Shown here: piece by piece, positions 24,940-33,957 of the stretch
Layout: each line of letters opens with the position of its first letter
Numbering within the stretch: the stretch's first letter is position 1
The notes under the pieces: generated by a model
The model's database searches: none
Seen by the model: the letters and a program-made list of their open reading frames with translations, nothing else
Told to the model about the DNA's origin: nothing
Program-made: the position numbers and the translations under genes
Source of the DNA: an uncultured Blautia sp.
Lineage (GTDB): Bacteria; Bacillota; Clostridia; Lachnospirales; Lachnospiraceae
DNA length: 49,920 nt
NCBI GenBank assembly: GCA_958367245.1
Contig: CATXEA010000023.1
Coordinates: forward strand, 1 to 49,920
Direction: 5' to 3'

Positions 24940-27900
24940 TCACCATTCCTCCTGCCCGGAAATCTCTGTTTCCTCTTTTTTCATCAAAGCCCTCCACAGC
25001 TCATCGTCTGTGAAATTTTTCAGATGGCGGAATTCATATCCCGGAAGCTTCCGGTCGAAGCCGCATACTGTCCCGTACGGGCAGTAGGTGCAGGCATTTT
25101 TCCTGTCAAGCTCATAGGGAGCAACCATAGCGTTTCCACTGAGGATAGACTCCTGAATATCCGCGATTTTTTCTTTGACATAGCGGTTTAATGCCCGAAA
25201 CTGCTCTCTTCCCGCCACTGCGGAGCCTTTGCGAAAGCTTCCGTCTTTGTTAAATGCAACCGGAATAGAAAGCAGACTTTTATCCATTTTCTGCACCATC
25301 TCAGGCTCCGCCTCCACAAGCCCGTTCATTTTCAGCTCTTTTTGTATTTTTCCGCTGAGTTCTTCCACATCCGCATCAATTTTTTCCTGAATCATCGGGT
25401 CTTTGATATTATAATAAAATACGCCGGCAGGAAGAACTTCCTTATCCGGATATTTCTTCTTTTCTGCACGGAGGGCGCCGTCCAGATACACCATCAGCTG
25501 AAGCTGAAGCCCATGATAGAGATAAACCAGATCAAACGAGGTATTTCCGGTCTTATAATCAATCACACGAACCCATACTCTGTCCCCTTCTTCCATTACG
25601 TCTACACGGTCGATTCTTCCTCCCCCGATTTTTACCTCGAAGCCTTCCGGACGGAAGTCACTGTTTTCCAACTGCTTCTGAAGAGCCCAGACTGTCCTTT
25701 TCAAAATACGTCTGGTCCGCTCTATCATATATTCATTCCTTGCGCTGCTTTTAAGCACTGTATTTCCGTAATCTGCGCATACCTTATCAAGACAGGCGTC
25801 TGCAATCTCCTCTCTCAGCTCGTCGGTAAGCTGCGCCCAGTCAAGACCTCTTCGCACAAGCTCTTTCGCGAAATCCTCCAGCGCCTGATGCATCACATTT
25901 CCCATATCCATAGCTTTAAATTCGTATTCTGCCCTCTCGCTCAGCCGCAGACCATACTGCAAAAAGTGGGCAAAGGCACAGGCAGAAAACCGTTCCAGCC
26001 TTGTGGCGCTGTACGGAGAAACCTCACCATAAAGTACCCTTGCCACACTTTTGCTTATAATGTCCACCGGTCTGCCCGAATAGGACGCTTCCACCAGACG
26101 CCTTACAAGAGGCGCATATTCCGGACTTTTCAGATACCAGCTATAAAGCTCTGCAAATACGCTGTCAGCCTGCCCTTCCATTCCTTTCGAAAGCAGTTCC
26201 AGAAAGTAATCGATTCCGATTTCCGGAAGCTCCGGAATCTGTTCCCGCTCTTCCTGCGCCTTTTTCACCTCAAGTCCCGGATACAGCGCCTTTACCGTAT
26301 TCATCAGATATGCCGGACTTACCGCCTCCCCTTTGCTGTTGGTTTCACTGCATGACAAAAACAGCTTCTCCTGAGGCTTGGTCAGATTCAGATACAGATA
26401 AAATCTCTGCATATTCATAAGCTCCTTCGGTCCCGGAGCAAGCTCCATCCCTTCTCCTTCAAAGAACTCTCTGTCCATCTCTGTAAGGATTCCTCCTGAC
26501 TGGGTGTTTTTCGGAATATTTCCTTCGTTTACACCTACGAAAAACAGAGCTCTGATATCTTTCAAACGGGTACGCTCCATATCTCCCACCATAACCTGAT
26601 CCATGCTCGGAGGGATGAGCGCAACCTTTGCCTCTCCCAAACCTGTTTCCAGAAGCTGTCTGAACTCCTGACCGGTAACGCTTTCTTCTCCCAGTATCTC
26701 CACCATTTTATCGAGAAGCTCCATGACAATGGCATAAATCTGATTGTATTCTTTTTCCATTGCCTTGTTTCCCAGAGCTGCAAACTCCTGCTCCTGAAAA
26801 CGTATTTTCTCCTCCATTCGGCACTGTACAATATAGGTATAGAGAATGCGGCAATAATCTTCTACTGTTTTTCTGCCGGAACCAAAACCTTCTGCCAGAA
26901 TCTTCACTTCCTCAAGAAACCGTTCCCGAAGTTCATTTAATTCTTCAATTTCTTCCGGCTTCATTCCCCTGTAAATACGTGTCCATTTCGACGACCATTT
27001 CTTAATCCCTCTGATTCCAAGTGCGATTACATAATTCTCCAGCCTGTCCGCTTCTTCTTTCTCAATCCCGGACATTCCGCTTCTGAGATAGCGGAATACA
27101 CTTTCATAGGTGAAGCCCTTCACAGCCATCTCCAGAGCAGCGCGCAGAGCCTCCACAAAAGAATTCATCAAAACACTGTGTTTCTCATCTATGAAATAAG
27201 GAATGTGCATCTCCTCGAAGACCTGCTTCGCCAGATTTCCGTAAGCTTCCAGATTTCCGGTTATCACAGCCACTTCCCCGTACCTGTAACCGTTTCTGCG
27301 TACAAGGACTGCAATCTGTCTCGCTGTCTCTCTCATCTCCATCAGGGGACTGCCTGCGAGATAAAGACTGATTTCTTCCTGTTTCCGGTCATAAACAGCC
27401 TTCCTGTACCGGAATATATTCTGCTCCAGAAAGTGCAGAGCCGGCGCCTTGGCAAATCTGGAATTTTCTCCCTGCCTTACGTAAACAGGCTCGTCCAAAT
27501 CCTTCGTAAGAGAAGAAAGCGCCCGAATCATTTTTCGGCTCATGTAGAAAAGCTGATAGGGTTTTCCCGGCGAAAAAGCATTCTCCGCAGCATCCATAGT
27601 CACAGTCACAGAAATCTTGTCTGTCAGAATAAGAAGGTCCCGGATTACATTCATCTGAATAGGAGTAAATCCGGTAAAGCCGTCAAAAAGCATTTCACTT
27701 CCTCTGATTTTTTCAGAAAAAGGAAGCGCCTTTAAAAGAACGTCCAATACCTCCTCCCCTGTCATATAATGTCCCTCCAGAAATTCGCAAAAGCCTCTGT
27801 AAAGCACTCCCACATCTCTGAGTTTCATCTGGAGAAGGGTTCTGTCCCCTGTTCTTTCCAGCATTTCTTCCAAATCCTTTTCATGGATATCATACTGCAT

Positions 27901-28287
27901 GAACTCTGAGAGAAGGGACTTCACCTCATCAAGATATCCCGGCTTCTTCATCTGGCTTCCCAGATAGGGAAGGTCTTTCTGGTATCTCTGCACCATCTTT
28001 CTCAGCACCATGCTCTTTCCTGTATCCTCAAGAACCTTTCTGGTATCTCCTCCTGTTTCCTCGAAAACACGGTAGGCAAGACGCTCAAAACTCAAAATAT
28101 CTATATTTAAAATTCCTTTTCCCGGATGCATCTCTACCAGAGTCTTTTGTGTCTGCATGGTAAACTGCTCCGGCACAATCACATAATAATTGCGCTCCGG
28201 ATGGTTCATGGATTCTTCTATAATCCTCTGATATGCCAGATAAGATTTCCCCGCTCCGGAGCTGCCGATGATAAACTGCAGCGACAT
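24940..28287 (-). CDS. addB: AddB helicase-nuclease subunit
   Basis: The 1,115-residue protein has Walker A GSSGAGKS (8-15), a degenerate helicase body, a RecB-type nuclease motif VIDYKTG, and the iron-sulfur cysteines of AddB: one in FSACAF and a C-terminal set CTYCPYGTVC. AddB recognises Chi and provides the second nuclease of the AddAB complex. Translation starts behind TAGGAGG. It is first in the addB-addA operon. Confidence 0.96.
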   Translation of the reverse strand: MSLQFIIGSSGAGKSYLAYQRIIEESMNHPERNYYVIVPEQFTMQTQKTLVEMHPGKGILNIDILSFERLAYRVFEETGGDTRKVLEDTGKSMVLRKMVQRYQKDLPYLGSQMKKPGYLDEVKSLLSEFMQYDIHEKDLEEMLERTGDRTLLQMKLRDVGVLYRGFCEFLEGHYMTGEEVLDVLLKALPFSEKIRGSEMLFDGFTGFTPIQMNVIRDLLILTDKISVTVTMDAAENAFSPGKPYQLFYMSRKMIRALSSLTKDLDEPVYVRQGENSRFAKAPALHFLEQNIFRYRKAVYDRKQEEISLYLAGSPLMEMRETARQIAVLVRRNGYRYGEVAVITGNLEAYGNLAKQVFEEMHIPYFIDEKHSVLMNSFVEALRAALEMAVKGFTYESVFRYLRSGMSGIEKEEADRLENYVIALGIRGIKKWSSKWTRIYRGMKPEEIEELNELRERFLEEVKILAEGFGSGRKTVEDYCRILYTYIVQCRMEEKIRFQEQEFAALGNKAMEKEYNQIYAIVMELLDKMVEILGEESVTGQEFRQLLETGLGEAKVALIPPSMDQVMVGDMERTRLKDIRALFFVGVNEGNIPKNTQSGGILTEMDREFFEGEGMELAPGPKELMNMQRFYLYLNLTKPQEKLFLSCSETNSKGEAVSPAYLMNTVKALYPGLEVKKAQEEREQIPELPEIGIDYFLELLSKGMEGQADSVFAELYSWYLKSPEYAPLVRRLVEASYSGRPVDIISKSVARVLYGEVSPYSATRLERFSACAFAHFLQYGLRLSERAEYEFKAMDMGNVMHQALEDFAKELVRRGLDWAQLTDELREEIADACLDKVCADYGNTVLKSSARNEYMIERTRRILKRTVWALQKQLENSDFRPEGFEVKIGGGRIDRVDVMEEGDRVWVRVIDYKTGNTSFDLVYLYHGLQLQLMVYLDGALRAEKKKYPDKEVLPAGVFYYNIKDPMIQEKIDADVEELSGKIQKELKMNGLVEAEPEMVQKMDKSLLSIPVAFNKDGSFRKGSAVAGREQFRALNRYVKEKIADIQESILSGNAMVAPYELDRKNACTYCPYGTVCGFDRKLPGYEFRHLKNFTDDELWRALMKKEETEISGQEEW

Positions 28288-28380
28288 ATACTACCTCCTA
28301 CTTTATCAAATAGCTTTATTGTATCATATTCTTTCGCATAAATCCTGTACTTTTATAATAAGATATATAAACCCAATTTT

Positions 28381-28481
28381 ATCTTAGTCGGAGAAAACTC
28401 CCACTTTTAAAGTGATGAGTTATAACAAATTTGTTTCAGTGGGAATACAATCTCCGACTGAGATAAACGCCTCCGGCGAGG
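28381..28481 (+). other. Long imperfect hairpin element upstream of the FMN-bind-like gene
   Basis: A 14-pair outer stem (28381-28394 with 28451-28464, one G-T pair) encloses a second stem TCCCACT/AGTGGGA (28399-28405 with 28438-28444) and AT-rich inner sequence. A small GC stem CCTC/GAGG (28470-28481) and TTTTAT follow. This nested architecture in a leader suggests a structured RNA, or a palindromic mobile element. I could not match it to a known riboswitch. Confidence 0.55.
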
Positions 28482-28514
28482 ATTTTATAACTAAATTCAC
28501 ATGGGAGGCCAGCC

Positions 28515-28952
28515 ATGAGTTCCAAAACCAAAATTGTCGTATTACATATGAAAGAAGTCGTCTACACCCTTGTCTTTGTGTTCCTTGCTATTGTTCTGGG
28601 TATCGTTCTGTTTTTTATGTTCGGCTCAGGACGCTCCCCTGCATCCGAAACAGCAGGAAAGGGACGCTATACAGCGGGCGTTTACAGTTCCTCCATCACA
28701 CTTAATGATAATACCTTTGATGTTGAGGTTACTGTGGATTCTTCTAAAATTACCTCTATCGACTTAGTTAATTTAAGCGAAACCACATCTGCCATGTTTC
28801 CTCTTATGGAGCCTGTTCTGGAATCTCTTTCCAGCCAGATTTATACCTCACAGTCTCTGGAAGGGATTTCCTGGTCTGAAGACAGTAAGTACACTTCCAT
28901 GGTTCTTCTCCATGCAATTGAAGATGCACTGAAAAAAGCGGAGAACGACTAA
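28515..28952 (+). CDS. Membrane-anchored FMN-bind-like small protein
   Basis: The 145-residue protein has one N-terminal transmembrane helix (about 15-37), then a domain starting GRYTAGVYSSSITL with EVTVDSSKITSIDLV and a helical end (LLHAIEDALKKAEN). The pattern G-x-Y ... V-x-V-D-x-x-K-I resembles the FMN-binding domain of RnfG/NqrC-like proteins, but the S/T-x-x-T flavinylation motif is not clear, so flavin binding is uncertain. GGAGG lies six bases before the ATG. Conserved family role unknown. Confidence 0.6.
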   Translation: MSSKTKIVVLHMKEVVYTLVFVFLAIVLGIVLFFMFGSGRSPASETAGKGRYTAGVYSSSITLNDNTFDVEVTVDSSKITSIDLVNLSETTSAMFPLMEPVLESLSSQIYTSQSLEGISWSEDSKYTSMVLLHAIEDALKKAEND

Positions 28953-28967
28953 GGCTCTCCGCTTTTT
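28935..28967. terminator. Terminator between the FMN-bind-like gene and nadE
   Basis: The arms AAAGCGGAGA and TCTCCGCTTT flank an 11-base loop that includes the stop codon, followed by T on the plus strand and a partial T run on the minus strand. Confidence 0.75.
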
Positions 28968-28980
28968 ATAACAATATTCT

Positions 28981-30897
28981 TTATAATTCTATTTTTTCTA
29001 CCTGTTCAAGCCACATTTTTGCGCTGGCGTCACTTGGCATCCTCAAATCTCCTCTTGGGGAAACCGCAACACTTCCTACTTTAGGCCCATCCGGCAGACA
29101 GGAACGCTTAAACTGCTGGGTGAAAAATCTCCAGTAAAATTTCTTCAGCCATTTATAAATGGTTTCTTTCCCGTAAACGCCCTCAAATGTTTCACAGGCA
29201 ATCCGGTAAATCTTGTCCGGATCAAATCCAAGGCGAAGCATATAGTAAAGATAGAAGTCGTGAAGCTCGTAAGGACCTACCAGATCTTCTGTCTTCTGAG
29301 CAATTTCCCCATCCTTCGGAGGAAGCAGCTCCGGACTGACCGGTGTATCCAGTATATCAAGAAGAACTGCGGAAAGCTTCTCATCCTTACAGGTATCCGC
29401 ATAATAGCGCACCAGATGGCGCACCAGAGTTTTCGGTACAGAACCGTTTACTCCGTACATGGACATGTGATCCCCGTTATAAGTCGCCCAGCCCAGAGCA
29501 AGCTCAGACAAATCTCCTGTTCCCACCAGAATGGAGCCGTCCTGATTGGACATATCCATTAAGACCTGTGTCCGCTCACGCGCCTGACTGTTCTCGAATG
29601 TCACATCATGCACCTCAGGGTCGTGTCCGATATCTCTGAAATGAAGATTTACTGCATCCTTAATATTCACTTCACTTAAAGATGCGCCAAGACATCTGCT
29701 TAATTCGCAGGCATTCTGATAAGTTCTGTCTGTTGTTCCGAAGCAGGGCATGGTAACACAGTGAATCTGGTTTCTGGGAAGTCCCATCAGGTCAAAGGTT
29801 CTGGCAATCACAAGAAGCGCAAGTGTGGAATCCAGTCCTCCGGAAAGTCCCACTGTAGCTCCTGTACAATGAATATGCGCCATTCTCTGTTTCAGTCCCA
29901 TAGCCTGAATATGAAGAATCTCGTCGCATCTCATCTCGCGCTCTTCTTTTTTCTCCGGCACAAAGGGGAATTTCGGAAATTTACGGGTGAGAACTGTTTC
30001 TTCCACATTCAGATGAAAAGGCACTTTCAGATGGTCACTGTCATCTGCCTCCTGAAAAGTCGTCATCTTTCTTCTTTCATCGTTGAGTTTCTGTACATCA
30101 ATCTCACTGTAAACAATACCGTTTTTGAAGCGTTCTCCTTCTGCAAGGATTTCTCCGTTCTCCGCAATCATATTCTGACCGCCGAATACGAGATCCTGTG
30201 TGGATTCTCCTTCTCCTGCATTTGCATAGACATAACCGCAGACAAGTCGGGCAGACTGTCCCTTTACCAGATTTCTCCGGTAGGTATCTTTCCCTACCAT
30301 CTCATTGCTTGCAGAAAGGTTCACAATAAGATTGGCTCCTGCCTGCGCATGGAGCACGCTTGGAGGAAGCGTCACCCACAAATCTTCACAGATTTCCGCT
30401 GCTGTCACAAGTTCCGGTACTTCTTCACATACGAAGAGAAGTTCCGGTCCGAATGGAATCTTCATTCCGTCAATCAGAGCATATTCCAGACATCCAGCTC
30501 CTGAAGTGAAATGACGCTGCTCATAAAATTCACTGTAATTCGGAAGATGTATTTTCGGTACAAGTCCGATGATTTTGCCCCTGTTGAGCACTGCCGCCGC
30601 ATTATAAAGCTTGCCGTGGTTTCTCACCGGTACGCCAATGAAAATCAGCCCATCTGTGTTTTTTGTCTCTTCTGCAATCTTCAGCAGTGTTTCCCATGCG
30701 CTGTCCAGAAGGCGTCTGTGGAGAAATAAATCTCCGCAGGTGTAACCGGTGATACAGAGTTCAGGAAACACCATCACCTTGGCGTGTTCTTTCTCCATTT
30801 CCCGAATCTTTTGTAAAATTTCTTCTCCGTTGGCTTTACAGTCTGCAACTGTGATATGAGGGGTTGCGGCTGCAATCTTGATAAACCCGTGTCTCAT
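28981..30897 (-). CDS. nadE: Glutamine-dependent NAD+ synthetase
   Basis: The 638-residue enzyme has an N-terminal nitrilase-type glutaminase domain with the triad E46, K115 and C170, and a C-terminal synthetase with the P-loop GLSGGLDST (near 350). It amidates nicotinate adenine dinucleotide to NAD+ using ammonia channelled from glutamine. GGAAGGG precedes the start. It is third in an operon after a methyltransferase and hslO. Confidence 0.95.
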   Translation of the reverse strand: MRHGFIKIAAATPHITVADCKANGEEILQKIREMEKEHAKVMVFPELCITGYTCGDLFLHRRLLDSAWETLLKIAEETKNTDGLIFIGVPVRNHGKLYNAAAVLNRGKIIGLVPKIHLPNYSEFYEQRHFTSGAGCLEYALIDGMKIPFGPELLFVCEEVPELVTAAEICEDLWVTLPPSVLHAQAGANLIVNLSASNEMVGKDTYRRNLVKGQSARLVCGYVYANAGEGESTQDLVFGGQNMIAENGEILAEGERFKNGIVYSEIDVQKLNDERRKMTTFQEADDSDHLKVPFHLNVEETVLTRKFPKFPFVPEKKEEREMRCDEILHIQAMGLKQRMAHIHCTGATVGLSGGLDSTLALLVIARTFDLMGLPRNQIHCVTMPCFGTTDRTYQNACELSRCLGASLSEVNIKDAVNLHFRDIGHDPEVHDVTFENSQARERTQVLMDMSNQDGSILVGTGDLSELALGWATYNGDHMSMYGVNGSVPKTLVRHLVRYYADTCKDEKLSAVLLDILDTPVSPELLPPKDGEIAQKTEDLVGPYELHDFYLYYMLRLGFDPDKIYRIACETFEGVYGKETIYKWLKKFYWRFFTQQFKRSCLPDGPKVGSVAVSPRGDLRMPSDASAKMWLEQVEKIEL

Positions 30898-30911
30898 AGC
30901 TTTTCCCTTCC

Positions 30912-31790
30912 TTATTTGCTTCTGCGAAGAATCTCTTTTAATTCCTCCACGCTGAATGTATAGTTTGTATTACAGAAATGACAATTCATTTCCACTTCCT
31001 TGCCTTCCTGAATCAGTTCGTTCAGGTCTTTTCTGCCGATGCTCACAAGCGCCTTTTCCACTCTCTCCTTACTGCAGTTGCAGTAAAATTCTGTAGGTAT
31101 ACGATCGTTGATTTCTATATCAAAGCCATCTAATACCGCTTCCAGAAGGCTTTCTGCATTGTGTCCTTCCTCCAGAAGATTTGTAACAGAATTGATTTTC
31201 CCTACATTTTCTTCCAGCTTGGAAATCACCGCTTCATCTGCGAATGGCATAAGCTGTACGATGAATCCGCCAGCCTGACGCACTGTGTTATCCCTGTTCA
31301 TCAGTACCCCAAGACCTACTGCCGAAGGAACCTGTTCACTGGTTGCAAAATAATAAGTTAAATCCTCTGCAATCTCACTTGTCTGGAGAGCCACCTGTCC
31401 AAGATAAGGTTCTTTCAATCCCATATCTTTGATGACATTCATAAAGCCGACGCCCACAGCTCCTGCTACATCAAGCTTACCCTTGCTGTTTGCGGGAATA
31501 CATACATTTGGATTTCCTACGTACCCCTTTACGCGTCCCTGAGAATCTGCTGTCACTGTGATTCCCTGAAGAGGACCGCCTGCGTGAATCTGAAGTGTGA
31601 GGATATCTTTCTCTCCCTTCATCATTACACCCATCATAGCGCCGCCTGTAAGAAGACGTCCCAGAGCCGCTGTTGCTACAGGGCTTGTGTTATGTGCTTT
31701 TCTTGCTGTTTCTACTGTTTCTGTTGTCACTGCTGCAAATGCGCGAATCTGGCTGTTTGCAGCAGTTGCTCTTATAATATAATCACTCAT
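30912..31790 (-). CDS. hslO: Redox-regulated chaperone Hsp33
   Basis: This 292-residue protein has the Hsp33 core and the C-terminal zinc/redox switch C237-x-C239 and C270-x2-C273. Oxidation opens the switch and activates the holdase that protects unfolding proteins under oxidative heat stress. The start codon directly follows the methyltransferase stop codon, with AGGAG inside the end of that gene. Confidence 0.95.
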   Translation of the reverse strand: MSDYIIRATAANSQIRAFAAVTTETVETARKAHNTSPVATAALGRLLTGGAMMGVMMKGEKDILTLQIHAGGPLQGITVTADSQGRVKGYVGNPNVCIPANSKGKLDVAGAVGVGFMNVIKDMGLKEPYLGQVALQTSEIAEDLTYYFATSEQVPSAVGLGVLMNRDNTVRQAGGFIVQLMPFADEAVISKLEENVGKINSVTNLLEEGHNAESLLEAVLDGFDIEINDRIPTEFYCNCSKERVEKALVSIGRKDLNELIQEGKEVEMNCHFCNTNYTFSVEELKEILRRSK

Positions 31791-32600
31791 TTATAAATTC
31801 TCCTGTTTCTCTCTCTTCGGAATATTTCCGTGATAATCGTTTCCGGCATTCTTTCCCTTCTCTCTGGCAATGAAAGTAAGTCTTCCGCTGTCCTTTCTCG
31901 CAGGCTCTTTCGTATAAGCGTCATAGACGGCTACAGGCTCCAGACCTGCTTTTACAAGAAGTTCCTGTATCTTTTCCACAGGGTAGGCTTTCTGATAATG
32001 CTCTTCTTCACATTTTTCGTAAAGTCCGTCCTCTCTTGGGAGGAAAAGCGCCAGTTCGTAAATATTGATTCCTGTTTCCGGATCGAAGCTGTTTTCCCAG
32101 ATGAAGCTTCCGTCCTCGCGGTTCTCCGCAATGGTAGCGTCCCCAATCATAGTCTGGTATTTATATACCGTATTCATATCGAAGATAAACAGTCCGCCCG
32201 GATCCAGATAATTGTTTACCAGGGCAAAGACGTATTCCAGGTCTTCCTCCTCTGTCAGGTAATTCAGACTGTCGCAGACGCTGACTACAGCGCGGACAGT
32301 TCCGTAAAGCTCGAAATTCTGCATATCCTGCAGAAGATAGAGAATGTCGTGACCGGATTCCACTTTTTTGTCCATAGCCTCTGCCAGCATTTCTCCGGAA
32401 TTGTCAATTCCGATCATGTCATATCCTGCATCTGCCAGAAGCTCTGTCATGGTTCCGGTGCCGCATCCAAGCTCCAGAACAAGCCCCTCTGTAATTCCAT
32501 CTTCTTTCAGAATGTCCACCAGGTAGTCTGCCCACTGGGTATAATTTATATTATCCTGAAACATATCGTATACTTTTGCGAATTTACCATACGATTCCAT
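31791..32600 (-). CDS. Class I SAM-dependent methyltransferase
   Basis: The 269-residue protein has the SAM motif VLELGCGTGT (41-50) and acidic motif II (MIGIDNSGEML). It is typical of small-molecule methyltransferases; no substrate can be assigned. GGAGGATG precedes the ATG. It is the first gene of the methyltransferase-hslO-nadE operon. Confidence 0.85.
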   Translation of the reverse strand: MESYGKFAKVYDMFQDNINYTQWADYLVDILKEDGITEGLVLELGCGTGTMTELLADAGYDMIGIDNSGEMLAEAMDKKVESGHDILYLLQDMQNFELYGTVRAVVSVCDSLNYLTEEEDLEYVFALVNNYLDPGGLFIFDMNTVYKYQTMIGDATIAENREDGSFIWENSFDPETGINIYELALFLPREDGLYEKCEEEHYQKAYPVEKIQELLVKAGLEPVAVYDAYTKEPARKDSGRLTFIAREKGKNAGNDYHGNIPKREKQENL

Positions 32601-32742
32601 TTCTCATCCTCCGTTCCGAAGCAATTTTGTTACTGTTCACGCTCTTCACAGCAACGCAATTTTTCCATAGTATCATATCACAATTGAAAGAACGCTGCAA
32701 ACTCTTTGTTACCGGAACATCTGCAATTTCTCCCATTGCAAA

Positions 32743-32764
32743 GGGCTATCGTTTCCGATAGCCC
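32743..32764 (-). terminator. Likely terminator of the lipoprotein gene
   Basis: The stem GGGCTATCG/CGATAGCCC with a four-base loop lies 20 bases past the lipoprotein stop. Its T tract on the minus strand is short (TTTGC), so termination may be partial. Confidence 0.45.
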
Positions 32765-32782
32765 CTGAAAATTCTTTTTTAA

Positions 32783-33766
32783 TTATTCGACAGGCATATA
32801 ATATACATCCGCAGCTTCGCCGTGGTAGTAGAAGTCCTTGCCATCCTGATCATAAACGTCTTCGTCTGTTAAAAACTCATAGCTGTTTCCGTTATCATCG
32901 TACCAGCCGCCATTACCGTCTGCATAAATGACACGCGCTCTTCCGTCATCGTTGTCATAAATCGTTCTTGTCTGACTTGTATCACTTAATGCCGCATCAC
33001 TTACGTTTCCGGAATTGCCGCTTCCTGAATTCTGGCTCTCTGCAGATGGCTCTGTATTCTCACCTGTGTTTGTATCAGTCTTGGTATCCTCAGTTGCCGC
33101 CTTCTCCGGAGTTGCGCTCTTAAGAGCGGAATCGCCTTTAATTTTGAAAGATGAAACTGCTTTTTTAACTTTTTTCAGAGTTTTCTCTGTTGTCTTATCG
33201 TTTTTCCCTTTCTTGACAGAACCTGCAACACTGTAGAATTCGTTATCGTTGGCAAAATATTTATTTACAACATAGGCATATCCGCCTTTATCATTTAAGT
33301 ACTGCACTGTATAGCTGTAAATGCCTACTCCGTCAACATTCTCTGCGGAATAGTCAAGAATGTTAAAGTCTGTTCCCGGCTCCAGATCTGCTGCCTGCTC
33401 AAGCGCTGTTGCAATATCCTGCGAATCCGGAACCAGCGCTGCTGCCATTGCCTCGTCTCCCTCTCCGTGAAGAATGAGAATCTTACCCTGATTCGGAGAT
33501 TCAAAGCTTACCATTTTATCTGTATCATTCTTGTTCGCCCATGTGGCATCCGGAACTGTAATGGAAATACTCTTGTCCTTAGATGTATATGTGGTGCTCT
33601 GTCCGTCTGCCGGTGCAGGAGTCGGAGTCGGCGCCTGAGTCGGCTTCGGGGTTGGAGTTGCCACCACTACCTGATCCGGTTCATCACCGCCGAATCCACA
33701 TGCGGACATTGCGCCGGATATAACAACTGTCATTGCTAATAAGGCAAATATTTTTTTATTCTTCAT
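32783..33766 (-). CDS. Secreted lipoprotein of unknown function
   Basis: The 327-residue protein has a lipoprotein signal peptide with lipobox AMSAC (C23), then a Pro/Thr-rich tether (PTPKPTQAPTPTPAP), a folded domain (about 55-205, SISITVPDATW onward) and a second low-complexity linker rich in T, E, S and G. A short C-terminal domain with GNGGWYDDNGNSYEF follows. It is probably anchored on the outer face of the membrane. No enzymatic motif is visible. Confidence 0.75.
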   Translation of the reverse strand: MKNKKIFALLAMTVVISGAMSACGFGGDEPDQVVVATPTPKPTQAPTPTPAPADGQSTTYTSKDKSISITVPDATWANKNDTDKMVSFESPNQGKILILHGEGDEAMAAALVPDSQDIATALEQAADLEPGTDFNILDYSAENVDGVGIYSYTVQYLNDKGGYAYVVNKYFANDNEFYSVAGSVKKGKNDKTTEKTLKKVKKAVSSFKIKGDSALKSATPEKAATEDTKTDTNTGENTEPSAESQNSGSGNSGNVSDAALSDTSQTRTIYDNDDGRARVIYADGNGGWYDDNGNSYEFLTDEDVYDQDGKDFYYHGEAADVYYMPVE

Positions 33767-33824
33767 AATATCCTCCTTAGGTATTCATTTATTCTAATCG
33801 CACAACTATTCATAATTATCTTTT

Positions 33825-33853
33825 ATTTTACTGTTTATTCCAGTGGATGTCAA
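33825..33853 (-). promoter_or_regulatory. Promoter of the lipoprotein gene
   Basis: On the minus strand TTGACA (33853-33848), 17 bases and TAAAAT (33830-33825) lie about 60 bases before the lipoprotein start. Confidence 0.65.
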
Positions 33854-33957
33854 CGTCATTTCCCTGCCACTTTCTAAAATAAGTATGAACTTTTTTTGCA
33901 TCTTTATACCAAATAGTAACACTGCTTCTCTTCCTCTTTGTAAAACAGATTTTCTGC

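Noticed and set aside
28412..28705. 97-codon frame before and across the FMN-bind-like gene
   Set aside because: It runs through the hairpin element and overlaps the better supported frame with GGAGG at 28515.
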